The notes: generated by a model not told the origin, from the sequence alone. 61,639 bases of DNA from an uncultured Bacteroidales bacterium (GCA_900547755.1 URIC01000005.1:1-61639), one strand, 5' to 3'. Shown: positions 52,201 to 60,449, numbered from the stretch's first letter. Program-made: numbers and translations.

Positions 52201-52619
52201 ATAGGGAAAATGTATTAGATGAATATACCGCAAAAAATATTTTCTTTCCGATAGGCCGTGCCGGCTATGGACATAGAAAGCACGGTGAGACTTTAGGAGC
52301 CGGTACACTTAAATACGCATGTAGTAATCGAAGGAAAACATTTGATTGGCCTGCAACAGGACCTTTGTTTTACGATTTGGCGAGACGAAAAGGAGCAATT
52401 TATTATGCGCGTTATATTGACCAAAATAGATTGAATGTAGATGGTCAGGCAGAGGGAGATGCTATCGGACTTGATATTAATTTCTTCAGTTTTGACTTTA
52501 ACTTAATATCTAAAAGCAATGTTGGACACGGAAAAGATGCTTGTTTCGTGCGGCGTGTAGGTCAACAGACACGAGGCAAGGATGAGGTCAAGAAAGCGAT
52601 GAGAAGGCCAAGACGTTAA
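49284..52619 (+). CDS. large DUF4906-type fimbrial tip protein
   Basis: An 1111-residue lipoprotein (signal ending FLSGC). The N-terminal half has fimbrillin-type beta domains (VSVRMSMDFEPF, YGRYYLYGVANLG, RSASKVTIDFDGS) and NYHFKLTMRPRGYGNDVDWHI, a region typical of DUF4906 proteins. The C-terminal half is large, rich in Asn, Asp and Tyr, and poorly conserved in appearance, as expected of an exposed adhesin. From about 50050 onward the base composition becomes markedly AT-richer than in the first 750 bp and the preceding genes. Last gene of the fimbrial operon. Confidence 0.83.
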   Translation: MRAVSKYIYMLLLSVPLFFLSGCYDDTFDDYRNPDGYPEGNVSVRMSMDFEPFASNSLGTRSKPGDSLDELEGLCVLAYDIDGNLMEGFPVEITKDDHKLNAELVDREDGDAANDHSAEDKTWHATFTMQVPYGRYYLYGVANLGRHNADGSLATTTFQELSEGGRYHSHLQKREDFLNIQTVWDEDNILNNGEMLGYFTDGKESKSPSTGLQTNNKTIDVNRPGMELHTWLRRSASKVTIDFDGSALDSKVTIYVRRATIHDIPKTCVLGLPNTPVSESQIYSYKNNDYRPDDTSKGDHIDYSTESDYKKWPAITRANPQIMDENGKPKSFHGYTSEAMFLYENMQYEGETDKDINKEQQAGADGFVIGADEMKDNMPYGSYIEVEAFYERKLYNNETTKGKLIYRFMLGKDIIKNFEVERNYHFKLTMRPRGYGNDVDWHIEYMAESGFDYKDPYYVSYLYNHDSTMRFRYDAPEGFVVDSIQSVIVGNNWWPDEAGNDIYAANEANTQNPNRSENQYTDADNIDRIKYLGNGFLSLRATDETIIKVDMTSDFKSIGAAQYGTERMAWMNDNYFYAFEPTATSNGKDWVKKHKTGLIDRSRRTYYFNESKSDPTNKGREAYEVKKMPDGAYMFNLPMYTRAKNLVKASGFTGNNPYEGHSRTAYVRATVFMHKGSQTKTDSQLLRVIQVPRITNPKGIYRRSGNNENFEVILTERDGDNGVDFEKLTSDGPWMAEVIGDANFINLNGRATIKGTGGEVKFNVRFNKMNRDDNVRNAVIRIRYHNYSCVHLIFVRQGYSSQAIVRNGKQWHTNNLVYDGVDANGLDPRDEGSLFKFGNLTQPIDAHCNVYTNVGGIGMYQDYDKLGPTSTGRYDIANANLSYSAGSLTWSEIDDIDDFGNGGFAESSGVAEMKDYEDLYRNSNVEQGFGVLYADGATTTQMTVPLAYGYSRYDPDNERDKKGMLGVFVYYWDRENVLDEYTAKNIFFPIGRAGYGHRKHGETLGAGTLKYACSNRRKTFDWPATGPLFYDLARRKGAIYYARYIDQNRLNVDGQAEGDAIGLDINFFSFDFNLISKSNVGHGKDACFVRRVGQQTRGKDEVKKAMRRPRR

Positions 52620-52640
52620 AAGGATTATATAATTTTTTAC

Positions 52641-52648
52641 TACCTTTG
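52641..52648 (+). promoter_or_regulatory. -7 element just before the TlpA-like gene
   Basis: TACCTTTG ends 4 bases before the GTG start at 52653, implying a leaderless transcript. No -33 TTTG is found at the expected distance. Confidence 0.4.
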
Positions 52649-52652
52649 TGCT

Positions 52653-53180
52653 GTGAAAAGTACAAAGGTAGTTTTTTTTATAGCTGTATGTGCGGCGCTC
52701 CTTGTGGGCGGATGTGTCAAGGAGGCGGATGAGCCGGAGTATTCCTTGGGCGCGGGGGACCCTGTTCCCGTGTTCTCGGTGATGCTGGACGACAACAGTA
52801 CCTGGAGTTTGGCCGACATGAACGGGCGATGCGCCGTGCTGGTGTTCTTCAATACGGAGTGCGGGGATTGCCGGCGCGAGTTGCCGCAGGTGCAGAGGGC
52901 CTACGAGGAGTGTATGCGGCTGGGTTTGACCGTTGACTTTGTGTGCATAGCGCGCGAGCAAACGGCAGGGCCTGTGGCCGCATGGTGGGAGAGCGAGGGC
53001 CTCACCTTGCCTTATTCGCCACAGCCGGACAGGCGTGTCTACAATCTGTTTGCCTCGGTAGGCATACCCCGCATATATGTGGTGGACCCGTCCGGGACAA
53101 TAACGGCCGCATACACCCCGGAGACGGCGCCGACAGCGCGGGAGCTGACAGACGTGCTCGCCGCCATCAAGTCTTTTTGA
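52653..53180 (+). CDS. TlpA-like thioredoxin-fold lipoprotein, GTG start
   Basis: A 175-residue lipoprotein (GTG start; signal ending LVGGC). The thioredoxin fold is recognised by SLADMNGRCAVLVFFNTECGDCRRELPQ, with the redox pair Cys-Gly-Asp-Cys, and by the cis-Pro region VGIPRIYVVDPSG. It is expected to be a periplasmic thiol-disulfide reductase or resistance-type thioredoxin. It stands alone between the fimbrial operon and a REP doublet. The CGDC active site is less common than CxPC. Confidence 0.88.
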   Translation: MKSTKVVFFIAVCAALLVGGCVKEADEPEYSLGAGDPVPVFSVMLDDNSTWSLADMNGRCAVLVFFNTECGDCRRELPQVQRAYEECMRLGLTVDFVCIAREQTAGPVAAWWESEGLTLPYSPQPDRRVYNLFASVGIPRIYVVDPSGTITAAYTPETAPTARELTDVLAAIKSF

Positions 53181-53219
53181 GTCCTTGCGTCCTTTTGAGT
53201 CCTTGCGGGTCTTCAGTTT

Positions 53220-53294
53220 AGTCCTTGCGGGTCTCCTGACCCGCAAGCCATAGTCCGCTACACTAAGTTGTGGGTCAGGAGACCCACAACGACT
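53220..53294. repeat. REP doublet 5, 45 kb from the RAYT gene
   Basis: Unit a at 53220-53247 (AGTC, stem CTTGCGGGTC/GACCCGCAAG, loop TCCT) and inverted unit b at 53267-53294 (stem GTTGTGGGTC/GACCCACAAC, loop AGGA, then GACT). As in doublet 1 the changes in unit b are paired. Partial copies flank it (about 53178-53215 and 53299-53330). It fills the gap after the TlpA-like gene. Confidence 0.85.
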
Positions 53295-53431
53295 GAACTG
53301 AGACCCACAACGACTTAGACCCGCAAGGACAGAGGAAGTAATGAAATGAAGCATATTCTCTTCGGCGGCTCTTTCCGGCCATTTGTGGCCCTTTGTGGCA
53401 CAGCAGTTTGACTATTAATTTGGCTGTAAAT

Positions 53432-53462
53432 TTTGTGGTGTCGCGGGAAATGATTAATTTTG
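53432..53462 (+). promoter_or_regulatory. promoter of the zapB-like/zapA genes
   Basis: TTTG (53432-53435), exactly 19 bp, TAATTTTG (53455-53462). Full consensus; the ATG follows 19 bases later. Confidence 0.75.
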
Positions 53463-53481
53463 TAAAAATTTGGGAAAGAAG

Positions 53482-53778
53482 ATGTCCGCTAAAATTCCTG
53501 AAATAATAGACCGACTCTCCGGCAAGATTGAATTGCTGTGTGACAAGTATGTTATGGTAAGGGATGAAAGGGACGCGGCCCGGGCGGAAGCCTGCGAGCT
53601 GCGCGAACAGGTGCAGACGCTGCGCACCGCCCTGGAACAGGCGAACACCGAAATAGAATATCTGCGCATCTCGCATAAGATTGCCCCCACCCGGGACGAT
53701 GTGCTGAGGTCCAGGATTCTGATGACCGAATTGGTGAAAAAGATAGACAAATGTATCGCCAGGCTGCGTAAAGACTGA
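53482..53778 (+). CDS. short coiled-coil protein, ZapB-like
   Basis: A 98-residue soluble protein. Residues about 1-65 form a charged coiled coil (IEYLR, REQVQTLRTALEQ); the end is basic (KIDKCIARLRK). The position directly upstream of zapA (32-bp gap) and the coiled-coil nature suggest a divisome protein comparable to ZapB. Sequence alone does not prove it. The start at ATG 53482 is preferred to a TTG 12 bases upstream. Confidence 0.7.
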   Translation: MSAKIPEIIDRLSGKIELLCDKYVMVRDERDAARAEACELREQVQTLRTALEQANTEIEYLRISHKIAPTRDDVLRSRILMTELVKKIDKCIARLRKD

Positions 53779-53810
53779 CTCCGTATGTCTGCACACAGCC
53801 CTCAGGATAG

Positions 53811-54101
53811 ATGAAGGATACTGACAAAATAAAAATGCGCATCAAGATAGCCGGTATGAGCATCCCGCTCAATGTGGCTTTCTCGGAGCAAGACCACGTG
53901 CGGGAAACTGAACGCCGCGTGGCTGAACTCTTCGACAACTGGCGCCGTATGTTCCCCTCCAAGTCCGAGCAGGAACTCCTCGCCATGATGACGTATCAGT
54001 ACGCCTCTTATTATCTCGCTCTCTCCGCCAATCGCGAGGAAATTTCCGACACGCTGCTTGACTTCGAGCGTAAAGTGGACGATATTATCCTGCGTACCTG
54101 A
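53811..54101 (+). CDS. zapA: cell division protein ZapA
   Basis: A 96-residue FtsZ-ring-bundling protein. The N-terminal strand region MRIKIAGMSIPLNV, the helix turn ETERRVAELFDNWRRMFPSKSEQELLAMMTYQYA and the C-terminal coiled coil match ZapA. It is followed by rny after about 120 bp that contain no recognisable RNA gene. Confidence 0.85.
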   Translation: MKDTDKIKMRIKIAGMSIPLNVAFSEQDHVRETERRVAELFDNWRRMFPSKSEQELLAMMTYQYASYYLALSANREEISDTLLDFERKVDDIILRT

Positions 54102-54223
54102 GCGATATGCCTCTCTGTCTCCGTTTCCCGGTTGTTTGCATTTCCCGATTTTATGGGCGGTCCCTGTGGCTGTCTGTCCTGTATGTGTAAATTAACCTTT
54201 CAGTATCTATAAGTTATAAACAA

Positions 54224-55774
54224 ATGGAAACAGTGATTATAGTCTGTGCCGTGGTAGTGGCGGTTATTGCTTTCATAGCCGGCGCCAACATGGCGAAATC
54301 AAAAGCGAAACAGGATGCCTCTTCGCAGGCCAACATTATTCTTGACGAGGCCAGACGCCAGGCCGAGGTCATAAAGGAAAAGCATATCCTGGAGGCCAAG
54401 GAGAAGGAGATACAGATTAAGAACGAGGCCGAGAAGCAGGCTTCCCAGCGTCTGCAGAAGGTGCAGGCTTCCGAGGCCCGCGCCAAGCAGCGCGAGATGC
54501 AGCTGCGCGACCAGGGCAATGAACTGAACAGGCGCAAGAATGAACTTGATTCCCTCAGGACCCAGCTCGATAAGGAAGGCCAGTCCATGCAGCTGCGTTC
54601 CGCCGAGGTGGAGAAGATGCACCGGGAGGCCAAGGAAAAGCTGGAACACATCTCCGGCATCTCCGCCGAGGAGGCCAAGGAGCGACTGATAGAGAGCCTC
54701 AAGGACGAGGCCAAGACAGCCGCCGCCTCTTACATCAACGACATTATGGACGATGCGCGTATTTCCGCTTCCAAGGAGGCCAAGCGTATCGTAATCCAGA
54801 GTATACAGCGTGTGGCTACCGAGACTGCCGTGGAGAACAGCGTCACGGTCTTCCATATAGATTCGGACGAGGTGAAGGGCCGCATCATAGGCCGCGAGGG
54901 CCGCAACATACGCGCCCTGGAGGCCGCCACAGGCATAGAGATAATAGTGGACGACACTCCGGAGGCGATAGTGCTCTCCGGCTTTGACCCCGTGCGCCGT
55001 GAAATAGCCCGCCTGGCGCTGCATCAGCTTGTCGCTGACGGACGTATACATCCCGCCCGCATCGAGGAAGTGGTGGCCCGCGTGCGCAAGCAGGTGGAAG
55101 AGGAGATAATAGAAACGGGCAAGCGTACCGCGATAGACCTCGGCGTGCATGGCCTGCATCCGGAGCTGATTCGTATGGTGGGCCGCATGAAGTACCGCTC
55201 ATCCTACGGCCAGAATCTGCTTCAGCACTCCCGCGAGACAGCCAACCTCTGCGCCGTGATGGCATCCGAACTGGGCCTGAATCCCAAGAAGGCGCGTCGC
55301 GCCGGCCTGCTGCACGACATAGGCAAGGTGCCTGACGACGAGCCCGAACTGCCCCACGCTCTTTTAGGCATGAAACTGGCCGAGAAGTTCAAGGAGAAAC
55401 CTGATATCTGCAACGCGATAGGCGCTCACCACGACGAGGTGGAGCAGACCTCGCTGCTCGCCCCCATAGTCCAGGTGTGCGACGCCATCTCGGGCGCGCG
55501 TCCAGGCGCCCGCCGCGAGATAGTGGAGGCTTACATCAAGCGACTCAACGACCTCGAACAGCTTGCCCTCTCTTATCCCGGCGTAATCAAGACTTACGCC
55601 ATCCAGGCAGGACGCGAACTCCGTGTGATAGTGGGCGCCGAGAAGATTTCCGATGTGGAAACCGAGAAACTGTCTGCCGAGATAGCCAAGAAAATCCAGG
55701 ATGAGATGACATATCCCGGCCAGGTAAAGATAACCGTTATCCGCGAGACTCGCGCTGTAAGCTACGCTAAATAA
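54224..55774 (+). CDS. rny: ribonuclease Y
   Basis: A 516-residue membrane-anchored endoribonuclease that begins mRNA decay. It has one N-terminal transmembrane helix (about 4-20), a long coiled coil (about 25-200), a KH RNA-binding domain (about 205-270, with GRIIGREGRNIRALEAATG), and an HD catalytic domain (about 330-425) with QHSRETANLCAVMA and GLLHDIGKVPDD. Length is standard. It is followed by ricT after 8 bp. Confidence 0.96.
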   Translation: METVIIVCAVVVAVIAFIAGANMAKSKAKQDASSQANIILDEARRQAEVIKEKHILEAKEKEIQIKNEAEKQASQRLQKVQASEARAKQREMQLRDQGNELNRRKNELDSLRTQLDKEGQSMQLRSAEVEKMHREAKEKLEHISGISAEEAKERLIESLKDEAKTAAASYINDIMDDARISASKEAKRIVIQSIQRVATETAVENSVTVFHIDSDEVKGRIIGREGRNIRALEAATGIEIIVDDTPEAIVLSGFDPVRREIARLALHQLVADGRIHPARIEEVVARVRKQVEEEIIETGKRTAIDLGVHGLHPELIRMVGRMKYRSSYGQNLLQHSRETANLCAVMASELGLNPKKARRAGLLHDIGKVPDDEPELPHALLGMKLAEKFKEKPDICNAIGAHHDEVEQTSLLAPIVQVCDAISGARPGARREIVEAYIKRLNDLEQLALSYPGVIKTYAIQAGRELRVIVGAEKISDVETEKLSAEIAKKIQDEMTYPGQVKITVIRETRAVSYAK

Positions 55775-55782
55775 CACCGACT

Positions 55783-57147
55783 ATGGCAGTTAAGGACAAC
55801 GAAGGACTGCGTCCGCAGGTCTTGCCGGAGTCTGTGGAAGGCCATTGCACGGACTGTGGGCGCGGGGCCGAGGGCCGCTGCGGTCAGTGCGGTCCGGGCT
55901 GTGCGGGGGAGCCGCCACGCGGCAAGCTCTTCGGCACCAATTGGCTGGAGGGGATTTCCGATGCCTCGGACTTCGACCTGGTGGAGGTGCAGTTCAAGAA
56001 CACCCGCAAGGGGTTCTACCGGAATACCGACGGCATAGACGTGCATCTCGGCGATATGGTGGCGGTGGATGCCGCCAACGGCCACGACATAGGACAGGTG
56101 ACAATGGTGGGCAAGCTGGTGCAGCTGCACATACGCAAGGCCAACCTGAAACCCGACTATGAGTTCAAGCGCATATTCCGTATAGCCACCCCCTCCGACA
56201 TGGAGCGCTTCCGCGAGGCCAAGGCCAAAGAGCAGGATGCCATGATACGCTCACGCAAGATAGCCGAGGAGCTGAAACTGAATATGAAAATCGGGGATGT
56301 GGAATATCAGGGGGACGGCGCCAAGGCCATCTTCTACTACATAGCCGACGAGCGTGTGGATTTCCGCAAGCTGATACGTGTGCTTGCCGACACCTTCAGG
56401 GTGCGCATCGAGATGAAGCAGATAGGCGCCCGCCAGGAAGCGGGACGCATAGGAGGCATAGGCCCTTGCGGCAGACCGCTGTGCTGCTCCTCCTGGATGA
56501 CGGGTTTCGTCTCCGTGGGCACAAGCGCCGCACGTTATCAGGACCTTTCGATGAACCCCCAGAAGCTGGCGGGACAGTGCGCCAAACTGAAGTGCTGCCT
56601 CAATTTCGAGGTGGATGTCTATATGGAGGCTTCGCGCAGGCTGCCGCCAAAGGATATACCTCTGGAGACCCAGGACGCCACGTACTATCACTTCAAGAGC
56701 GACATACTCAGCGGAATGATGATTTACAGCACCGACAAGCATGCCTTGGTGAACAGCGTGACCATTCATGCCGACCGTGTGCGGGAAATCATCGCTCTCA
56801 ACAAGGAGGGCAAAAAGGTGGAGACTCTGGCCGGGGAGACCCGGACGGAGCGCAAGGTGGAGTTCGTGGAACTGGTGGGCCAGGATAACATAAACCGCTT
56901 CGACAAGAGCAAGAAGAAGAAAAAGAAACGTCCGGCCGATAAAAGGCCTCAGGGCAACGAGAAGAAATCGGCGGAAAGAGGCGCGAAGCCCGCTCCTAAG
57001 GCGGAGGGTCCCGCCTCTAAAGATAAGAAGGGGGAGCGCCCGGATAAGCGCGACAATACACGCCGGCGTGACAATCCGCGTCGCCGCAATAACCCCGAGG
57101 GCGCCTCTAAGCCCAAATCCGAGAATGAAAAAGACAGGAAGGCATAG
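55783..57147 (+). CDS. ricT: RicT/PSP1-domain protein
   Basis: A 454-residue cytosolic protein of the PSP1 family. RicT, with RicA and RicF, modulates RNase Y in Bacillus; the adjacency to rny supports that link here. The PSP1 core (about 55-310) has FYRNTDGIDVHLGDMVAVDA and the Cys-rich segments CGRPLCCSSW and CAKLKCCLNFE, which are candidate iron-sulfur ligands. There is an additional N-terminal Cys cluster (HCTDC, CGQCGPGC). The C-terminal 90 residues are a Lys/Arg-rich, probably disordered RNA-binding tail. No RicA or RicF gene is nearby. Confidence 0.9.
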   Translation: MAVKDNEGLRPQVLPESVEGHCTDCGRGAEGRCGQCGPGCAGEPPRGKLFGTNWLEGISDASDFDLVEVQFKNTRKGFYRNTDGIDVHLGDMVAVDAANGHDIGQVTMVGKLVQLHIRKANLKPDYEFKRIFRIATPSDMERFREAKAKEQDAMIRSRKIAEELKLNMKIGDVEYQGDGAKAIFYYIADERVDFRKLIRVLADTFRVRIEMKQIGARQEAGRIGGIGPCGRPLCCSSWMTGFVSVGTSAARYQDLSMNPQKLAGQCAKLKCCLNFEVDVYMEASRRLPPKDIPLETQDATYYHFKSDILSGMMIYSTDKHALVNSVTIHADRVREIIALNKEGKKVETLAGETRTERKVEFVELVGQDNINRFDKSKKKKKKRPADKRPQGNEKKSAERGAKPAPKAEGPASKDKKGERPDKRDNTRRRDNPRRRNNPEGASKPKSENEKDRKA

Positions 57148-57664
57148 GACACGGTATGCACGGCAGCTCCTTTATTTGCTGCCGCGTGTGTCTGTGCCCG
57201 CGATTCTCGGCCTGTGTCTCGGAGGAGGCTGCGGCAATGAGGACAGGACGGTATATGCGGACTTCGTGGATATTACCTCCGAGGGATGGAACCGCTTTGA
57301 GTTCTGCGAGTTCAATACAGCGGAGACTGACCCGGCCCTCTTTGCCGACTCGGCGGCACGTCAGGACATGTTGCTGACGGTGCGCCATACCGACCGCTAT
57401 CCGTACCGCCTCCTGCTCATGCCTATGACGCAGAGCGAAAATGCGCGGAATCTCCTACCGGACACTTTGCGTATCCGCCTTACGGACTCCGACGGGGATT
57501 GGCTCGGCACGGAGTCCAAGGGCATATACACTTACACCGACACATTGGCCCGCAGGGTCCCGCTGCCTCCGCTGTATTCGCTGCGCCTATATCAGGCCAT
57601 GCCCCTCGAGAACCTGCCCGGTCTGCTTAGCGTGGGCCTCATAATACAGAAATCCGAAAACTGA
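57125..57664 (+). CDS. gldH: GldH-type lipoprotein
   Basis: A 179-residue lipoprotein; the signal ends LGGGC. The start at ATG 57125 overlaps the ricT end by 23 bp; an earlier ATG gives a nonsense extension. GldH proteins share VYADFVDITSEGWNRFEFCEF near the start and YSLRLYQAMPLENLPGLLSVGLII at the end, both visible here. GldH is conserved in Bacteroidetes, including non-gliding gut species, where its role is not known; in gliders it supports motility. It typically follows ricT. Confidence 0.87.
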   Translation: MKKTGRHRTRYARQLLYLLPRVSVPAILGLCLGGGCGNEDRTVYADFVDITSEGWNRFEFCEFNTAETDPALFADSAARQDMLLTVRHTDRYPYRLLLMPMTQSENARNLLPDTLRIRLTDSDGDWLGTESKGIYTYTDTLARRVPLPPLYSLRLYQAMPLENLPGLLSVGLIIQKSEN

Positions 57665-57706
57665 CCCACGCTGACATCAGTAAATGTTTAAAATCCGAAC
57701 ATATAT

Positions 57707-58885
57707 ATGCGTACACTGCAATTTACACAAGAGAGTGAACTGAGAATTTCCAAGGTGCGCCGGGAGATGGCGCTGGCGGGCGCCGACGCACTCCTTATTG
57801 CCGACAATGCCAATCTGTATTATCTGTGCGGCATCGTCTTCAGGGGGTATATATACCTCCCGGCACAGGGCCGCTGTGTGTTTTTCGCTATCCGTCCCGT
57901 CGATATGCGCGGAGACGACCTGGTGTATGTACGCAAGCCTGAGCAAATACCTGAGGAGCTTAAGCGCCTCGGCCTTCCCCTCCCTGCCAATCTGGGTCTG
58001 GAGTTGGATGACCTGTCGTACACCGATGTGGAGCGGCTGCGTGCCGCCATTTCCCCGAAGGCGGTATGCAATGCTTCCACGCAGTTGCGCCGTGCCCGTA
58101 TGGTCAAGACCGATAAGGAAATAGCCCTTATACACGAGGACGGAGTGAAGCAGGCCGCCGCTTACCGTAAGATTCCCCGCGTATATAAGGAGGGTATGAC
58201 CGATGTGGAGTTTCAGATAGAGGTGGAGCGTCTGCTGCGCCTGGAGGGATGCCTGGGTTATTACCGCACCTCCGGTCGCCTTATGGAAATAAACATGGGC
58301 AGCGTACTCAATGGCGACAATGCCGACAGCCCCACTCCTTACGACTTCGCTGTGGGCGGAGGCGGTGTGGACCTCTCCCTGCCGGTAGGCGCCGACGGCC
58401 GTACCATGAAGCCCGGCACTACGGTCATGGTCGATATGTGCGGCAATTTCAATGGATATGAATCAGACATGACCCGTGTGTGGAGCATTGGCCGGATTGA
58501 CGGCTTATCGCTTAAGTGCCACGAATGTTCGCGCAAGATTCTGCGTGCCCTGGAGGCTATGGCGCTCCCCGGAGTTCCCGTGGCGGACCTCTATCATACG
58601 GCCAAGAAGATTGTGGCGGACGAAGGACTGGAAAATTATTTTATGGGCCATGCCCAGAAAGCCCCGTTCATTGGTCACGGAGTAGGTATCCAGCTTAACG
58701 AGTTGCCTGTGCTTACCCCTCGTTCCAAAGATGTCCTGACCGAGAATATGGTCCTGGCCATCGAGCCCAAATTCGTCGTTCCCAAGGTGGGAGCCGTAGG
58801 AGTGGAGAATACTTATCGTGTCACCTCTTCCGGATTGGAGTGCCTGACCCCCTTCCCGGAGGAGATTGCCGACATTACATTCTGA
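57707..58885 (+). CDS. M24 family Xaa-Pro aminopeptidase-like protein
   Basis: A 392-residue cytosolic metallopeptidase. The N-terminal creatinase-like domain (about 1-130) is followed by the pita-bread fold. Metal ligands are Asp in MVDMCGNFNGYESDMTR (two), His in IGHGVGIQLNE, Glu in LAIEPKFV and Glu in GVENTYRV. The set is complete, so the enzyme should be active on peptides with Pro in the second position. It starts 42 bp after gldH. Confidence 0.9.
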   Translation: MRTLQFTQESELRISKVRREMALAGADALLIADNANLYYLCGIVFRGYIYLPAQGRCVFFAIRPVDMRGDDLVYVRKPEQIPEELKRLGLPLPANLGLELDDLSYTDVERLRAAISPKAVCNASTQLRRARMVKTDKEIALIHEDGVKQAAAYRKIPRVYKEGMTDVEFQIEVERLLRLEGCLGYYRTSGRLMEINMGSVLNGDNADSPTPYDFAVGGGGVDLSLPVGADGRTMKPGTTVMVDMCGNFNGYESDMTRVWSIGRIDGLSLKCHECSRKILRALEAMALPGVPVADLYHTAKKIVADEGLENYFMGHAQKAPFIGHGVGIQLNELPVLTPRSKDVLTENMVLAIEPKFVVPKVGAVGVENTYRVTSSGLECLTPFPEEIADITF

Positions 58886-58893
58886 CAACGCAG

Positions 58894-60321
58894 ATGAATC
58901 TTTCCAAAGATATAGATTTCCCGGCAGCGCGCCTCGTGGGCAAAGCTGCCGATATTCGCGAATTGCCCGTTTATATAGTCGGCGGATTCGTGCGAGACCT
59001 CTTTCTGCAGCGCCATTCCAAGGATATGGATTTCGTGGCGGTGGGCAGCGGCATAGACCTTGCCCGTGGCGTGGCTCGCCTGCTCGGGCCCCGTACTCGA
59101 ATCAATGTGTTCCAGACCTACGGCACGGCGCAGATTAAGTACAAGGGCCTCGAGCTGGAGTTCGTGGGAGCCCGAAAGGAGTCCTATTCCCCGGAGTCCC
59201 GTAACCCGATGGTCAGCGCCGGGACGCTGGACGAGGACCTGGCGCGTCGCGACTTTACTATCAACGCTATGGCTGTCAGCGTCAACGCGGATTCTTTCGG
59301 CGAGCTGCTTGACCCGTTCAATGGCATCGTGGACCTGCATAAACGCATTATCCGCACACCGCTGGACCCGGATATAACTTTCAGCGATGACCCGCTGCGG
59401 ATGATGCGCGCCGTCCGTTTCGCCACCCAGCTTCAGTTCGACATTTTCCCGGAGACGCTGGAGGCCATACGCCGCAACGCATCGCGCATTGAAATAATCA
59501 CCAAGGAGCGTATCAATACCGAGCTTATGAAAATCATGGACTCGGAACATCCTTCCATAGGCTGGCGTCTGCTGCATGACACCGGGCTGCTGCCGTTTAT
59601 ATTTCCCGAACTCGAAGCGCTTTCCGGCGTGGAGACTATGGAGGGCAGGGGACATAAAGACAATTTCGCACACACCCTCCAGGTGCTTGACAATGTGGCT
59701 GCCAAGTCTGACAATGTCTGGCTCCGCTGGGCCGCTCTGGTGCATGACATCGCCAAGCCTGTTACCAAACGTTACGACCCCAGGCTTGGCTGGACCTTCC
59801 ATAATCACAACTTTATCGGCGAGAAAATGATTCCCCGCATCTTTACGAGAATGAAGATGCCTCTTAACGCCAACATGAAGTATGTGGCCAAACTCGTGGG
59901 TATGCACATGCGCCCTCAGTCGGTAGGAGAGGAGGACGTTACGGATTCGGCCGTCCGCCGCATGATTTTTGACGCCGGCGATGCCGCCGATGACCTCATG
60001 CTCCTGGCCGAGGCCGATATCACGTCCAAGAACCCTGCCAAGGTACATCGTATACTCGAGAACTTCAAGATGGTGCGCGCGCGTATGGCCGAAGTGGAGG
60101 AGAAGGACCGTATCCGCAATTTTCAACCTCCTGTGGATGGCCGCGAGATAATGGAGACCTTCGGTATAAAGCCTTCCGATGTCATAGGTCATCTCAAGGA
60201 GCGCATTAAAGATGCTATCCTTGACGGCCGCATACCCAACGACCACGAAGCTGCCAGGGCACTGATGCTGTCTCTTGCCCCTGAGTATGGTCTGACTCCG
60301 GTCACACCTGCTGATTCATAA
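58894..60321 (+). CDS. cca: CCA tRNA nucleotidyltransferase / poly(A)-polymerase family with HD domain
   Basis: A 475-residue enzyme that adds or repairs the 3' CCA of tRNA. The start at ATG 58894 lies 8 bp after the previous stop. The nucleotidyltransferase domain (about 20-160) has the GGFVRDLF flexible loop, the DMDFVAVG catalytic Asp pair, and RRDFTINAMAV. A helical body follows. A C-terminal HD domain (about 255-350) has NFAHTLQVLDNVA and LVHDIAKP, as in many bacterial class II enzymes. It is the last protein gene before the rRNA operon. Confidence 0.92.
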   Translation: MNLSKDIDFPAARLVGKAADIRELPVYIVGGFVRDLFLQRHSKDMDFVAVGSGIDLARGVARLLGPRTRINVFQTYGTAQIKYKGLELEFVGARKESYSPESRNPMVSAGTLDEDLARRDFTINAMAVSVNADSFGELLDPFNGIVDLHKRIIRTPLDPDITFSDDPLRMMRAVRFATQLQFDIFPETLEAIRRNASRIEIITKERINTELMKIMDSEHPSIGWRLLHDTGLLPFIFPELEALSGVETMEGRGHKDNFAHTLQVLDNVAAKSDNVWLRWAALVHDIAKPVTKRYDPRLGWTFHNHNFIGEKMIPRIFTRMKMPLNANMKYVAKLVGMHMRPQSVGEEDVTDSAVRRMIFDAGDAADDLMLLAEADITSKNPAKVHRILENFKMVRARMAEVEEKDRIRNFQPPVDGREIMETFGIKPSDVIGHLKERIKDAILDGRIPNDHEAARALMLSLAPEYGLTPVTPADS

Positions 60322-60418
60322 AAGCGTAATTGCGATTTCTTTCCCGAATTTTCCGAAAAAATATAATGCTGACAATCAGCGTATTGTAAAAAAGTTCACA
60401 AAATAATCGCGAAAATAT

Positions 60419-60449
60419 TTTGTCAGTTCGGGAAAAGGCCGTAACTTTG
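60419..60449 (+). promoter_or_regulatory. rRNA operon promoter
   Basis: TTTG (60419-60422), exactly 19 bp, TAACTTTG (60442-60449). Perfect consensus, with an AT-rich upstream stretch (60320-60418) that could act as an UP element. Confidence 0.8.

Noticed and set aside
54102..54223. 6S RNA gene between zapA and rny (as in Proteobacteria, where ssrS adjoins zapA)
   Set aside because: Only about 120 bases, no long hairpin, no terminator and no promoter.
58813..60246. Minus-strand open frame of 477 codons
   Set aside because: Antisense to cca, whose catalytic motifs are intact on the plus strand; the reverse product shows no family features.
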